Source: Clostridium sp. CAG:343 (lineage in GTDB: Bacteria; Bacillota; Clostridia; TANB77; CAG-508). Taken from it: a stretch of DNA of 57,292 nt. This document shows positions 43,045-52,258 of the stretch, in pieces (position 1 is the stretch's first letter; each line of letters starts with the position of its first letter). The translations under genes were made by a program, and so were the position numbers. The stretch lies in the NCBI GenBank assembly GCA_000431335.1, contig FR888053.1, forward strand, positions 16,853 through 74,144, read 5' to 3'. The notes below the pieces were generated by a model. The model made no database searches, was not told the origin of the DNA, and worked only from the letters and a program-made list of their open reading frames with translations.

Positions 43045-43509
43045 TTATACTAAAGTAATTGCTTGTGTGTTAAATATTAAATATATGATTCCTACAATTA
43101 TGGAAGCTGAAATACCAAATACAAGTACTGGACCTGCAACAGTAAACATTTTTCCTCCTACACCCATTACATATCCTTCTGATTTGTATTCCATTGCTGG
43201 AGAAACAATTGAGTTGGCAAAGCCAGTAATAGGAATTAAAGAACCAGCACCAGCAAATTTTCCTATTTTATTAAATAGATTTAATCCTGTTAAGAATGCT
43301 GCTATTCCAATTAATAAAATGGAAACTATTGTACCAGATGCTTGAGTATCAAAACCTCGTTCTTTGCATATATTAAGAATAATCTGTCCAATTGTACAAA
43401 TTAATCCACCAACCCAAAATGCATTAAAGCAGTTTTTTAGTATTGGAGAATTAGGTGTTTTTTTATCTACATATTCTTGATATGCTTTTTTAGTTTCTAA
43501 AGGATTCAT
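43045..43509 (-). CDS. spoVAC: Stage V sporulation protein AC
   Basis: 154 aa membrane protein, mechanosensitive-type subunit of the SpoVA DPA channel. Seen: N-terminal YQEYVDKKTPNSPILKNCFNAFWVGGLICTIGQ, then FAGAGSLIPITGFANSIVSPAMEYKSEG, the SpoVAC signature. Four helices. Strong AGGAGG ribosome binding site. 11 bp downstream of the dodecin gene. Confidence 0.95.
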   Translation of the reverse strand: MNPLETKKAYQEYVDKKTPNSPILKNCFNAFWVGGLICTIGQIILNICKERGFDTQASGTIVSILLIGIAAFLTGLNLFNKIGKFAGAGSLIPITGFANSIVSPAMEYKSEGYVMGVGGKMFTVAGPVLVFGISASIIVGIIYLIFNTQAITLV

Positions 43510-43520
43510 ATATACACCTC

Positions 43521-43739
43521 CTAACTATCTTTACGATTTACATCAACAATAAAGCTTAGATCTAAGTCTACAAAATATTCAGAAATTTTATTTCCATCGA
43601 TATTTGCTCTTTGCTCGATAATTTTAACTTCAGATAAATAATCAATAGTTTTAGAAGCTTCACTAATAGCTTTAACAATGGCATCTTTCCAAGATACAGT
43701 GGAACTTCCTGTTATTTTTAAATGTTTTTTTATATCCAT
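43521..43739 (-). CDS. Dodecin-like protein
   Basis: 72 aa. Dodecin pattern: KHLKITGSSTVSWKDAIVKAISEASKTIDYLSEVKIIEQRANIDGNKISEYFVDLDLSFIVD, a helix flanked by a three-stranded sheet. Dodecins form hollow dodecamers that bind flavin or CoA. Here it is the first gene of the spoVA operon (11 bp before spoVAC), which points to a spore-linked role. The flavin-stacking Trp is present (SWKDA). AGGAGG ribosome binding site. Confidence 0.8.
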   Translation of the reverse strand: MDIKKHLKITGSSTVSWKDAIVKAISEASKTIDYLSEVKIIEQRANIDGNKISEYFVDLDLSFIVDVNRKDS

Positions 43740-43871
43740 ATTAAACCTCCAAAAGAACTTTTATAAGTATTTTTTACAAAAGGTAGAAAAAATATACAAA
43801 AATAGTAGAAAATATAATGAAAAAATTATATAATCCATCTAATAGATTAAATTATAAAAAGGGAGAAGATT

Positions 43872-45218
43872 ATGATAGATAAAGCACGTGATATAGCTCT
43901 ACAAACATTATATAAAATTGATATAGAAGGAGCTTATTCTAATATTATATTAGACGAAATGATAAGAAAAAATAGAAATAATTTAGGAGAAAAAGATATT
44001 GGGTTAATTTCAGAAATTGTGTATGGAGTTACGACATGGAAATTAACTTTAGATGAAATAGTAAAAAAATATTCAAAAATTAAAATAAAAAAAATTTCAC
44101 CATGGATTCTAAATATATTAAGAATGTCAATTTATCAAATTATATTTTTAGACAAAATACCAAAATCTGCAGCTGTTAATGAAGGCGTAAACTTAGCAAA
44201 GAGATATGGACATAAAAGTAGTTCAGGTTTTACAAATGCAATATTAAGAAAAGTAAGTAAAGATGACTATGAAGAAATGTTTAAAATAAAAGAAATAGAA
44301 GAAAAAATTTCTAAAACAAATTCAATTCCAAAATGGATTATAGAAGAATTAAAAAAAGATGGGTTATCATATGAGAAGATAGAAGAAATTTGCAAGTGTT
44401 CTAATAAGAAACCTAAAATATCAATTAGAACAAACAAGATAAAAACAGATAGAGAAAGCTTAAAACAAGAATTAAAACAAGAAGGAATACAAGTAGAAGA
44501 GGGGATATTAGAAGATTTTCTAATATTAAGTAAAGCCAAGGGAATAGAAAAAATAGATGAATTCAGAAATGGACTATTTACTGTACAAGATGAAGCAGCA
44601 GGATTAGTTGCAATAATTTTAAATCCTAATCAAGGAGACAATATTTTAGATGCTTGTAGTAGTCCAGGAGGAAAAACTAGCTATATAGCAGAACTTATAG
44701 AAGATAAAGGAAAAATAGAAGCATGGGACATACATAAACACAGGACAGAATTAGTGGAAAAAACAGCTAAGAGATTAGGAATTAGTTCAATACAAACAAA
44801 AGTGCAAGATGCGACAGTATATAAAGAAGAATATATTGAAAAATTTGATAAAATTCTTCTAGATGTTCCATGCCTAGGATTGGGAGTGTTAAAGAGAAAG
44901 CCAGATATAAAATGGAAGAGAAAACAAGGAGATGTAAAAGAAATATCGAGAATTCAATCCAAGATTTTAAATATTTGTTCAAAATATTTAAAAACAAATG
45001 GAGAATTAGTTTATTCGACATGTAGCATTTTAAAAGAAGAAAATCAAAAAGTAATAGAAGATTTTTTAAAGAAAAATACTAATTTTGAAATACAAAAAAT
45101 TTCATTAAAAAAGGAAAGTTTTTTTAATAAGTATTTACAAAATGAAAAAATTTTACAAGTGTATCAAAATCAGGAAACAGATGGATTTTTTATTTGTAAA
45201 TTAAGAAAAAAACAATAA
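43872..45218 (+). CDS. rsmB: 16S rRNA m5C967 methyltransferase RsmB
   Basis: 448 aa. N-terminal NusB-like RNA-binding domain (about residues 1-140: ARDIALQTLYKIDIEGAYSN...) followed by a SAM-dependent cytosine-5 methyltransferase: LDACSSPGGKTSYIAEL (SAM motif I), LLDVPCLGLGVLKRKPD with the catalytic-type Cys, and YSTCSILKEENQKV with the second Cys. Normal length. GGGAGAAG ribosome binding site. Single gene. Confidence 0.96.
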   Translation: MIDKARDIALQTLYKIDIEGAYSNIILDEMIRKNRNNLGEKDIGLISEIVYGVTTWKLTLDEIVKKYSKIKIKKISPWILNILRMSIYQIIFLDKIPKSAAVNEGVNLAKRYGHKSSSGFTNAILRKVSKDDYEEMFKIKEIEEKISKTNSIPKWIIEELKKDGLSYEKIEEICKCSNKKPKISIRTNKIKTDRESLKQELKQEGIQVEEGILEDFLILSKAKGIEKIDEFRNGLFTVQDEAAGLVAIILNPNQGDNILDACSSPGGKTSYIAELIEDKGKIEAWDIHKHRTELVEKTAKRLGISSIQTKVQDATVYKEEYIEKFDKILLDVPCLGLGVLKRKPDIKWKRKQGDVKEISRIQSKILNICSKYLKTNGELVYSTCSILKEENQKVIEDFLKKNTNFEIQKISLKKESFFNKYLQNEKILQVYQNQETDGFFICKLRKKQ

Positions 45219-45262
45219 TATTACAGGAATATTACATTTATATTACGGTTATGTTAAAGATA

Positions 45263-45290
45263 TTGACTTTTTATTAAATAAATATAAAAT
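45263..45290 (+). promoter_or_regulatory. Candidate promoter of the pilus operon
   Basis: TTGACT (45263-45268), 16-bp spacer, TAAAAT (45285-45290), about 105 bp before pilM. The -10 box is off consensus and others in this AT-rich gap are possible. Confidence 0.45.
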
Positions 45291-45397
45291 ATAAGTATAC
45301 TTGTATTTATTATGCAATAAGAATATGTAAAATATTTTCAAGTATTTTTTAGAATTTGTTGTAAAAAATAAATATATACTAATAAAAGGAGAAAAAA

Positions 45398-47017
45398 ATG
45401 CCAAGCTGTTTAGGGATATATATTGAAGAACATTTAATTAAATATGCAAAAGTATCTAAGGAACATGAAAATATAAAAGTAGAAGCTTTTGGAATTAAGT
45501 TTTATGATAAAATTGGTGATGCAATATCTCAAGTAATAGAAGAAACATACAGTCAAAAAACTCCAATAAGTGTAAATATGTCAGAAGAAATGTATAACTA
45601 TTTTGATATGTTTGCTTTACTTACAAAGACAGATTTGCAAAAAGCAATAAAAACAGAATTTGAATCTTATTGTTCAGATAAAGGATATAACCCAAATGTA
45701 TTTGAAAGAAGATATGCAGTAGTAGACAATCAATTAGACAAAGAAAAAATTAAAGTTATTCATATTGCTGATAACAAAATAGAATTAAATAAAAGAATAC
45801 AAGAAATTGATGGCTATAAATTAACAAATATTTCTCCTATATCAATGTCAATTCCTAATTTGATTAATATAGAACCAAATGAAAATTGCATTATTGTAAA
45901 TATGGAAGATAAGACAACAATTACAACTATTATAGATAGTAAAATATATCATGTTGATGTACTAGACGAAGGAAGTACAGATATACTAAGCAAAATCAAT
46001 TTAAAAGAAAATTCATATTCAAAATCATATGAAATATGTAAAAATACAACAATATATACTTCAGAAGGAAAAGAATTACAAGATGAACAAACAAACTATT
46101 TAGAAGACATTATGCCAACTTTATATACAATAGTAAGTAATACACAAAAAATAATAAATTCTACAACAGAAAAGATAAACAAAGTTTATATTACTGGTAC
46201 AGCAGCATTGGTTAATAATGTTGATTTATATTTCCAAGAATACTTAACAGAATCGAATTGTGAAATATTAAAACCATATTTTATTAATAACACTAAAGAT
46301 ATTAGTATAAAAGATTATATAGAAGTTAATTCAGCAATTTCAATAGCTTTAATGGGACTAGGAACAGGAATTGCTGGAATGAACTTTAAAAAACAATCAT
46401 TTGCTGATAAAATTCCAGCTTGGTTAAAAGTAGAAGTGAACCCAGGTAAGACAAAAAAAGAACAAAAAAATCTAGGAGGATTTTTAACTTGGGATTTAGG
46501 ACAAAAGTTAGACAAAACAGAAAAAGGTTTATTAAGAATAGCAACAGGGTTATTGTTATTAGTTGTTATTTATAGTGGATTTGCAAGTTTACTTAATTCA
46601 CAAATAGGAAAAAAACAACAAGAAGCTGAAAGCTATATTGAAAACACTAATAAACAAATTCAACTTGCTAATGCTGACAATGAAAAAATAAAAACCAAAA
46701 CAAATGAATATACAACAATGATAAATGAATTAGAACAAGCAAATGAAAAAATAGCAGATAGAAATAAAACAAGAAATGCAATTCCTAATTTATTGAATCA
46801 AATAATGTCTATTATCCCAGAAAATGTTCAATTAACTTCTATTGAAAATACATCAGGAACACATGTTGTTATTAATGCACAATCAAATAAATATGAGCAA
46901 TTAGGATATTTAAAAGCTAAAATAAAAGCAGATGTTATTTTAACAAATGTAATATCAACAGCAGGACAAAAAGATAATAATATAGTTACTGTAAAAATAG
47001 AAGGAGATTTGCCATGA
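45398..47017 (+). CDS. pilMN: PilM-PilN fusion, type IV pilus assembly
   Basis: 539 aa. Residues 1 to about 320 have the actin-like PilM fold (MPSCLGIYIEEHLIKYAKVS at the start, an ATPase-like VYITGTAALVNNV late). Then a linker, a transmembrane helix (ATGLLLLVVIYSGFASLL, about 383-400), a coiled coil (about 410-455) and a PilN-type ferredoxin-like end (IMSIIPENVQLTSIENTSGTHVVINAQ). PilM and PilN are normally separate proteins bound to each other at the inner side of the pilus platform; here they are one chain. Start follows AAAAGGAG. Stop overlaps pilO by four bases. Confidence 0.85.
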   Translation: MPSCLGIYIEEHLIKYAKVSKEHENIKVEAFGIKFYDKIGDAISQVIEETYSQKTPISVNMSEEMYNYFDMFALLTKTDLQKAIKTEFESYCSDKGYNPNVFERRYAVVDNQLDKEKIKVIHIADNKIELNKRIQEIDGYKLTNISPISMSIPNLINIEPNENCIIVNMEDKTTITTIIDSKIYHVDVLDEGSTDILSKINLKENSYSKSYEICKNTTIYTSEGKELQDEQTNYLEDIMPTLYTIVSNTQKIINSTTEKINKVYITGTAALVNNVDLYFQEYLTESNCEILKPYFINNTKDISIKDYIEVNSAISIALMGLGTGIAGMNFKKQSFADKIPAWLKVEVNPGKTKKEQKNLGGFLTWDLGQKLDKTEKGLLRIATGLLLLVVIYSGFASLLNSQIGKKQQEAESYIENTNKQIQLANADNEKIKTKTNEYTTMINELEQANEKIADRNKTRNAIPNLLNQIMSIIPENVQLTSIENTSGTHVVINAQSNKYEQLGYLKAKIKADVILTNVISTAGQKDNNIVTVKIEGDLP

Positions 47018-47760
47018 AAAAATTATTAATGTTAATATTAATAGCATTGTTAGTAGCATTTTCTATATTTCTTTTTATTCAAGGAGTACACATTGGAAGT
47101 TTTGAAATACCAGGGATAAAAATAATTCAAGAAAAAGATGATGAATTAGATGCTAAAATACAACAAGCAGGAAAATTAGCAGAAAAAGACTATAAACAAG
47201 CTGTAGGCGATGTAACAGCGAGTTCGCAACAATTAAAACAACAAAAGAAAAATTATGAAGATATGACAGCAATAAGTACAGATGCTGAGGGAAAATCAAC
47301 TAATCAAATAGAAAAATATGAAATTGAAACATTATGGGTAAGATTAGGAAATCATGCTACTAGTCAAGGGGTAGTTATGCAAATGGATGTAATAAAAGGA
47401 AATAGTTCTACTCAAGATATGTATAATTTAAAATTCACAGCTACAGGAAGCTATATTTCTATTACAGATTTTATTTCAGCAATTGAAAATGATAGTACAT
47501 TAGGATTTAAAATAGAAGAATTTAAAATGAATCCATCTTCTTCAGGTTCAGACTTACAAGCAACTTTTGTATGTAAAGATATTGCTATAAAAGATGTATC
47601 ACAATCAACAACAACTACACCAAGTCCAAGTACAGATACAAGTACAAACACAAATAATACTACAAACAATACAACAAATAATACAAATAGCAATAGTACA
47701 TCAAATACAAGCAATTCAACAAATACAACAAATACAAGTAGCTCAAATGCTGCTAGATAA
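47014..47760 (+). CDS. pilO: PilO-like type IV pilus assembly protein
   Basis: 248 aa. Short cytoplasmic start, one transmembrane helix (about 4-22), a coiled-coil (about 45-90) and a PilO-type alpha/beta domain (YNLKFTATGSYISITDFISAIENDSTLGFKIEEFKM). C-terminal 50 residues are low complexity Thr/Ser/Asn (STNTNNTTNN...), probably an extracytoplasmic, glycosylatable tail. Start overlaps the pilMN stop (ATGA). Partner of PilN in the alignment complex. Confidence 0.8.
   Translation: MKKLLMLILIALLVAFSIFLFIQGVHIGSFEIPGIKIIQEKDDELDAKIQQAGKLAEKDYKQAVGDVTASSQQLKQQKKNYEDMTAISTDAEGKSTNQIEKYEIETLWVRLGNHATSQGVVMQMDVIKGNSSTQDMYNLKFTATGSYISITDFISAIENDSTLGFKIEEFKMNPSSSGSDLQATFVCKDIAIKDVSQSTTTTPSPSTDTSTNTNNTTNNTTNNTNSNSTSNTSNSTNTTNTSSSNAAR
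47609..47755 (+). repeat. Thr/Asn/Ser-coding low-complexity tract
   Basis: About 145 bases of ACA/AAT/AGT-type codons (ACAAATAAT- and ACAAGT-like units) encoding the tail of the PilO-like protein. Slippage-prone; length may vary between strains. Confidence 0.7.
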
Positions 47761-47774
47761 AAAAGGAGAAGAAA

Positions 47775-48236
47775 ATGGCAAAGTCAATAATAAAAGAGTT
47801 AATAATAGTGTTATTGCTATGTTTAGCTATAATACTTGTATTAGGAATATTATTATATGAATATGTGCCTGTGTCAAAAACAATACCAAATGAAGTTTCA
47901 TATACTACACCAGAAGAAGTAAAAGAAGAATTACTTACATCTAGTGATGTTGATGAAAACCAAATAGTGATGACATATGAAATAGATTCAACTGATTTAA
48001 ATAATTACAAAAAAATACAAAATTATAAACCAGGAAAAGCAAATCCGTTTTCATCTTATGAAACACAAGCTAGTGGATCTAATGCTGGTTCTAGTCAAAC
48101 ATCTGGACAAAATACAACTACAAGTACAAATACTTCAAATGGCAGTGATACTTCAAGCAGTTCAAATTCATCACAAAGTACAGATAATACAACAACATCA
48201 GGTGGAAAATTTTTTCAAGATACAGGAACAAAATAA
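47775..48236 (+). CDS. PilP-like small pilus protein (tentative)
   Basis: 153 aa. One N-terminal transmembrane helix (about 9-30), a short structured part (EVSYTTPEEVKEELLTSSDVDENQIVMTYEIDS), then KPGKANPFSSYE and a Ser/Thr/Gly/Asn-rich tail. Position after pilO and the KANPF motif recall PilP, whose mature form has an N-PF or D-PF box, but no lipobox is present. Tail composition matches the PilO tail. AAAGGAG ribosome binding site. Confidence 0.5.
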   Translation: MAKSIIKELIIVLLLCLAIILVLGILLYEYVPVSKTIPNEVSYTTPEEVKEELLTSSDVDENQIVMTYEIDSTDLNNYKKIQNYKPGKANPFSSYETQASGSNAGSSQTSGQNTTTSTNTSNGSDTSSSSNSSQSTDNTTTSGGKFFQDTGTK

Positions 48237-48323
48237 TTTTTAGTTATTAACGTTATATTTATAATTTCAAATTATAAATATAAAGCAAAATATAAATTCC
48301 AAAGAAAAAGGGGGGAAAAACGA

Positions 48324-48734
48324 ATGAAAAATCAAAAAGGTATTACATTAATTGCTTTAGTTATTACTATTATTGTATTATTAATTTTAGCAGGTGTAAC
48401 AATTGCTATGTTAACAGGAGAAAATGGAATATTAAATAAGGCAACTACTGCTGTTAATAATACAACAGATGCTGAATTAAAAGAAGCTGTAAGATTAGCT
48501 GTAGCTACAAATATTACAAATAATGATGGAAGTTTTGTTGTAACAGATAAAACAGCTTTGAAAAAAGAAATTGAGACAGCTAATGCTAATGTGACAGCTG
48601 AAGTTACAAATATTGAAGAAGGAGAAAATAAAGGTAATTATAGTGTATCAGTAAAACCAAAAAATGACAGTAACAGAACACCTTATACATGTATAATAGA
48701 TGCCAAAACTGGAAAAATAACAGAACCACAATAA
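48324..48734 (+). CDS. pilA: Major type IV pilin (prepilin)
   Basis: 136 aa. Class III signal MKNQKG cleaved before ITLIALVITIIVLLILAGVTIAML, then an assembly helix and a small C-terminal domain (YTCIIDAKTGKI). Prepilin peptidase site is clear. The residue at +5 of the mature protein is Ala, not the usual Glu, and +1 is Ile rather than Phe/Met; this form is common for clostridial pilin-like proteins. Very strong ribosome binding site (AAAAGGGGGG). A hairpin follows the gene. Confidence 0.9.
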   Translation: MKNQKGITLIALVITIIVLLILAGVTIAMLTGENGILNKATTAVNNTTDAELKEAVRLAVATNITNNDGSFVVTDKTALKKEIETANANVTAEVTNIEEGENKGNYSVSVKPKNDSNRTPYTCIIDAKTGKITEPQ

Positions 48735-48756
48735 TAAGGATTATAATAAACAACAA

Positions 48757-48785
48757 AGCCATACGCACACTTCGTGTGTATGGCT
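48757..48785 (+). promoter_or_regulatory. Hairpin between pilin gene and pilD
   Basis: AGCCATA (48757-48763) pairs with TATGGCT (48779-48785), and CACAC with GTGTG inside around TTC. GC-rich for this genome. No real U-tract follows, so it is more likely a 3'-end stabiliser or partial terminator that lets the pilin be made in excess. Confidence 0.6.
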
Positions 48786-48810
48786 AAAATTTTAAAAAGG
48801 AAACAAAGAA

Positions 48811-49626
48811 ATGAACATATTTTTTTATATTATAATATTCATCATAGGAACCTTATTTGGAAGTTTTTATACTTTAGCAGTATACAGAATTCCAAAAAGA
48901 CAAGATATTTTATATACACATTCATACTGTCCTAATTGTAATCATAAATTAGGTCTTTTAGACTTGTTTCCAATTTTCAGTTATATCTTTTTAAGAGGAA
49001 AATGTAGATATTGTAAAAATAAAATAAGACCAAGATATTTAATTTTAGAAATTCTTTCAGGTATACTTTTTGTAACAATTTCCTATCTAATAGGAATGAA
49101 CATAAATCATTTAACTTCAATAAAAATAGTTGAATTTAGTTTTTTAGTATTATATTTAACATTTATAATATTATTATCTGGAATTGACAAAGAAAACCGA
49201 AAAATTGATAAAGCTGTAAATATCTATGGTATAGTAATTGCTATAATTTATATGGTATATCTATGCATAGTAGAAAAAGCTAATATATATAGATATGGTA
49301 TATATTTAATGTGTTACATTTTAATGTTAACATTTGATACAATCACATTAAAAAAATATGCTAAAAGTACATATGTAAATGGAATTTTAATTAGCATAAT
49401 AACAATGATTATATTTACAGGAGAATATGTAACTGCAAATGCAATTATATTAACACTTTTAACAATTGCAATTTATTTATTATTATATAAACTAAAAAAT
49501 AGAAAAAATAGAAATAGAAAATCAGATAAACAAATTTCAAAACAACTTAGTATAGGTTTTTATCTAGGAGTATCAAATATTTTAACAGTAATATTAGCAT
49601 TATTTTTTAATCATTCTATTTTATAA
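48811..49626 (+). CDS. pilD: Prepilin peptidase
   Basis: 271 aa, multi-spanning membrane aspartyl protease that processes and may N-methylate prepilins. Seen: N-terminal GTLFGSFYTLAVYRIPKRQDIL, zinc-type CPNC...CRYC pairs, GILFVTISYLIG, and the first catalytic Asp in LLSGIDKENRKID. The second catalytic block, normally GxGD, is not conserved; LTFDTITLKK may supply the Asp. About seven helices. AAAAAGGAAA ribosome binding site just after the pilin hairpin. Confidence 0.88.
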   Translation: MNIFFYIIIFIIGTLFGSFYTLAVYRIPKRQDILYTHSYCPNCNHKLGLLDLFPIFSYIFLRGKCRYCKNKIRPRYLILEILSGILFVTISYLIGMNINHLTSIKIVEFSFLVLYLTFIILLSGIDKENRKIDKAVNIYGIVIAIIYMVYLCIVEKANIYRYGIYLMCYILMLTFDTITLKKYAKSTYVNGILISIITMIIFTGEYVTANAIILTLLTIAIYLLLYKLKNRKNRNRKSDKQISKQLSIGFYLGVSNILTVILALFFNHSIL

Positions 49627-49638
49627 AAGGAGAATAAC

Positions 49639-50076
49639 ATGAAATTTTATAGTGAAAAGGGGTATACAGGTGTTGATATAGCTATATCAGTTATTGTAAT
49701 ATTTATATTTGTTTCATTAATATCTTTTTTGATTTATAGATTTAATAGTTCTGCAAAAGAAGTAGAATTAAAGTCTGAAGCAACTTCTATTGCAGTTGAA
49801 GAAATAGAAAAAGTCAAACAAGATGGATTTGAAAAATATGATGGAATGAATAAAGATACAAAGAAAGATAAAAATGGTAATAGTTTAGAAAATCAAAAAG
49901 TGGAAAATAAAGAAGGCTTTTTTAAAACTATTATAGTACAAGATTATGCAGATTTGGATAATAATAGTGAAAAAATACCGAATTTAGTAAAGAAAGTAAC
50001 TGTAAAAATTTCGTATATGTTTCAAGCAAAGGAGCAAAGTGTAGAACTTTCAACAATACTTTCAAAGGAGAATTAA
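49639..50076 (+). CDS. Minor pilin (PilV-like)
   Basis: 145 aa. Prepilin-type N-terminus MKFYSEKG followed by YTGVDIAISVIVIFIFVSLISFLIYR; the residue at +5 is Asp. Followed by a helical stretch (EVELKSEATSIAVEEIEKVK) and a small beta domain. 12 bp after pilD, 2 bp before the next gene. Probably part of the pilus tip or initiation complex. Confidence 0.8.
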   Translation: MKFYSEKGYTGVDIAISVIVIFIFVSLISFLIYRFNSSAKEVELKSEATSIAVEEIEKVKQDGFEKYDGMNKDTKKDKNGNSLENQKVENKEGFFKTIIVQDYADLDNNSEKIPNLVKKVTVKISYMFQAKEQSVELSTILSKEN

Positions 50077-50078
50077 TT

Positions 50079-50519
50079 ATGAAATCACAAAAAGGTGTAA
50101 CTCTTATATCATTAACGATATATGTAATTGTAATGGCAATTGTAGTTGGAATACTTTCTGTTATTACTACATTTTTTTATCATAACACAAAAGATTTTAG
50201 AGATATTAATCCTATGTTAGAATACACAACATTTAACAGTTATTTTTCAGATGAAGTTAATCATAGCAATATAAAAATCGTAAAATGTTATACAGGGACG
50301 ACAGGTGGTGAACAAAATTATATAATATTTAACAATGGGGTACAATATACATATATTCCTGCTAATAAAGGGATTTATAGAAATAAAGTAAAAATATGTA
50401 GAAATATAGAACAATGTGAATTTTCTGAAAAAATTGAAAAAGGAAAAACAATTATAACATTAACTTTCCAAGCTGAGGGTGGAGAATTAAAGACTATAGA
50501 TTATACTTTAAAAGATTAG
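50079..50519 (+). CDS. Minor pilin (PilW-like)
   Basis: 146 aa. Class III signal MKSQKG then VTLISLTIYVIVMAIVVGILSVITTFF; residue +5 is Ser. The soluble domain has CYTG and VKICRNIEQCEF, giving three cysteines that could pair. Starts two bases after the previous minor pilin stop, with AAAGGAG inside that gene. AT-rich gap of 88 bp to pilB. Confidence 0.8.
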   Translation: MKSQKGVTLISLTIYVIVMAIVVGILSVITTFFYHNTKDFRDINPMLEYTTFNSYFSDEVNHSNIKIVKCYTGTTGGEQNYIIFNNGVQYTYIPANKGIYRNKVKICRNIEQCEFSEKIEKGKTIITLTFQAEGGELKTIDYTLKD

Positions 50520-50607
50520 AAAATTTATGTAATTTAACAAAACCAAACAAAATTAATTTATATTATAGTATAATAAAATTAAATACTAAAGAAAGGGAGA
50601 ACGTTTA

Positions 50608-52242
50608 ATGGATATGAGAAAAAGGCAACCAATAGGGGTTGAATTAGTAAAAAGAGGAATAGTAACAGAAAAAGATATAGAAAAAGCATTAGAATATCAA
50701 AGAGAACATCCAAATAGAAAATTAGGAGATATTTTATATATTCTAGATGTATGTGATCCTAATAAATTAATAGAAACAATAGGAGAAATAGTTGGAACAA
50801 AGGGAATTTTACTAAATGCTAGTACAATAAAAGTAAAATTAACTGATTATATATCCCTAGACATTGCTAAAAAAAATAAAGCGATTCCTTTTGAGGTAGC
50901 TTCAGGAAAGATTAAAGTCTGTTTTGCTAATACAGTAAATTCAAGAGTGATAGATACAGTAAGATTATTACTATTAAATAAAGGATTAGTAATGGAAAGT
51001 TATATTACTTTTGAAAGTGATATAGACAAAATATTAAAATCATTAGAAGGTGTGGCAACAAGCAATCTAGAAGCAGCAGGAAGAAATGATACAATTACAG
51101 GACTTGTAGATAGTATTATAAAAACTGGAATGGAAAGAAGAGCTAGTGATATTCATATTGAACCAATGCAAAATCAAGTAAGAGTAAGATATAGAATTGA
51201 TGGTGAATTATTTACAGCGGCAAAAATTGAAAAAGAAAAACAAAGTCAAATTATAGGAAGATTAAAAGCAATTTCAAATATGCATCAAGAAAAACAAGAA
51301 TCACAAGATGGAAGAATATTGCTTTATGAAGATTATAATATTCGTGTATCTTCACAACCAAATATCTATGGTGAGAAATTTGTTTTAAGATTATTAAAGA
51401 AAAATACTGTTATTAGAAATATATTTAAATTAGGATTCCCAGGAACAGAAGAAGAACTAAGTAAAAATATAAATAAGAAAAATAGTATAACAATTATTGC
51501 AGCTCCAACTGGAGAAGGAAAAACAACGAGTTTATATAGTATAATAGACTATTTAAACAGACCAGAAATTAATATAACTACAATTGAAGATCCAGTAGAA
51601 ATAAGAATTGCAGGATTAAACCAAATAGAAATAGATAATCGTTCTTCATTTTCTGGTTCACTAAGAACAGTTTTAAGACAAGATCCAGATATAATACTAG
51701 TAGGAGAAATTAGAGATAGAGAAACTGGAGAAATAGCAATACAAGCTGGACAAACTGGACATTACGTTTTATCAACAATTCATACAATAGATAGTATAGA
51801 AGTAATTACAAGACTAAGAAAAATGGGACTTTCTGACTATGATATTTCAAGTACATTAGCTACTTCAATATCACAAAGATTAGTAAGAAGATTATGCCCA
51901 GAATGTAAAAGAGAAAGAGATTATACAGAAGAAGAAAAAAGAATAATCGAAACAATAAGTAAAAAATATGGAGTCGAGTTTGATTTATCAGGAAAAACAT
52001 ATGATGCAATAGGCTGTAAGCATTGTAATAATACAGGATATTATGACAGAATTGGTATCTTTGAAATGTTAGAAATTACAGATGAAATAAAACAAGAAAT
52101 AATGAATGGAAAATCAAGTATAGAAATTAGAAATGAAGCATTAAAACAAAAGTACAAGCCATTAGTTGTAGATGGAATTAGAAAAATTGTACAAGGTTAT
52201 ACCACATTAGAAGAATTAAATAAAAAGTTACTAATTTATTAG
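50608..52242 (+). CDS. pilB: Type IV pilus extension ATPase PilB
   Basis: 544 aa. N-terminal MshEN-type domain (about residues 1-145), HxxHIEP-type block (DIHIEPMQNQVRVRYRIDGE), Walker A APTGEGKTTSLYS, ASP-type LEDPVE (here IEDPVE), His box LSTIHTIDS and a zinc-binding tetracysteine loop (CPECKRER...CKHCNN). Hexameric ATPase that drives pilin polymerisation from the cytoplasmic face. AAAGGGAGAA ribosome binding site. Normal length. Confidence 0.96.
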   Translation: MDMRKRQPIGVELVKRGIVTEKDIEKALEYQREHPNRKLGDILYILDVCDPNKLIETIGEIVGTKGILLNASTIKVKLTDYISLDIAKKNKAIPFEVASGKIKVCFANTVNSRVIDTVRLLLLNKGLVMESYITFESDIDKILKSLEGVATSNLEAAGRNDTITGLVDSIIKTGMERRASDIHIEPMQNQVRVRYRIDGELFTAAKIEKEKQSQIIGRLKAISNMHQEKQESQDGRILLYEDYNIRVSSQPNIYGEKFVLRLLKKNTVIRNIFKLGFPGTEEELSKNINKKNSITIIAAPTGEGKTTSLYSIIDYLNRPEINITTIEDPVEIRIAGLNQIEIDNRSSFSGSLRTVLRQDPDIILVGEIRDRETGEIAIQAGQTGHYVLSTIHTIDSIEVITRLRKMGLSDYDISSTLATSISQRLVRRLCPECKRERDYTEEEKRIIETISKKYGVEFDLSGKTYDAIGCKHCNNTGYYDRIGIFEMLEITDEIKQEIMNGKSSIEIRNEALKQKYKPLVVDGIRKIVQGYTTLEELNKKLLIY

Positions 52243-52258
52243 TTACAAAGGAGGAAAG

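Noticed and set aside
47594..47860. Gln-rich frame overlapping the PilO tail
   Set aside because: Out-of-frame reading of ACA/AAT repeats.
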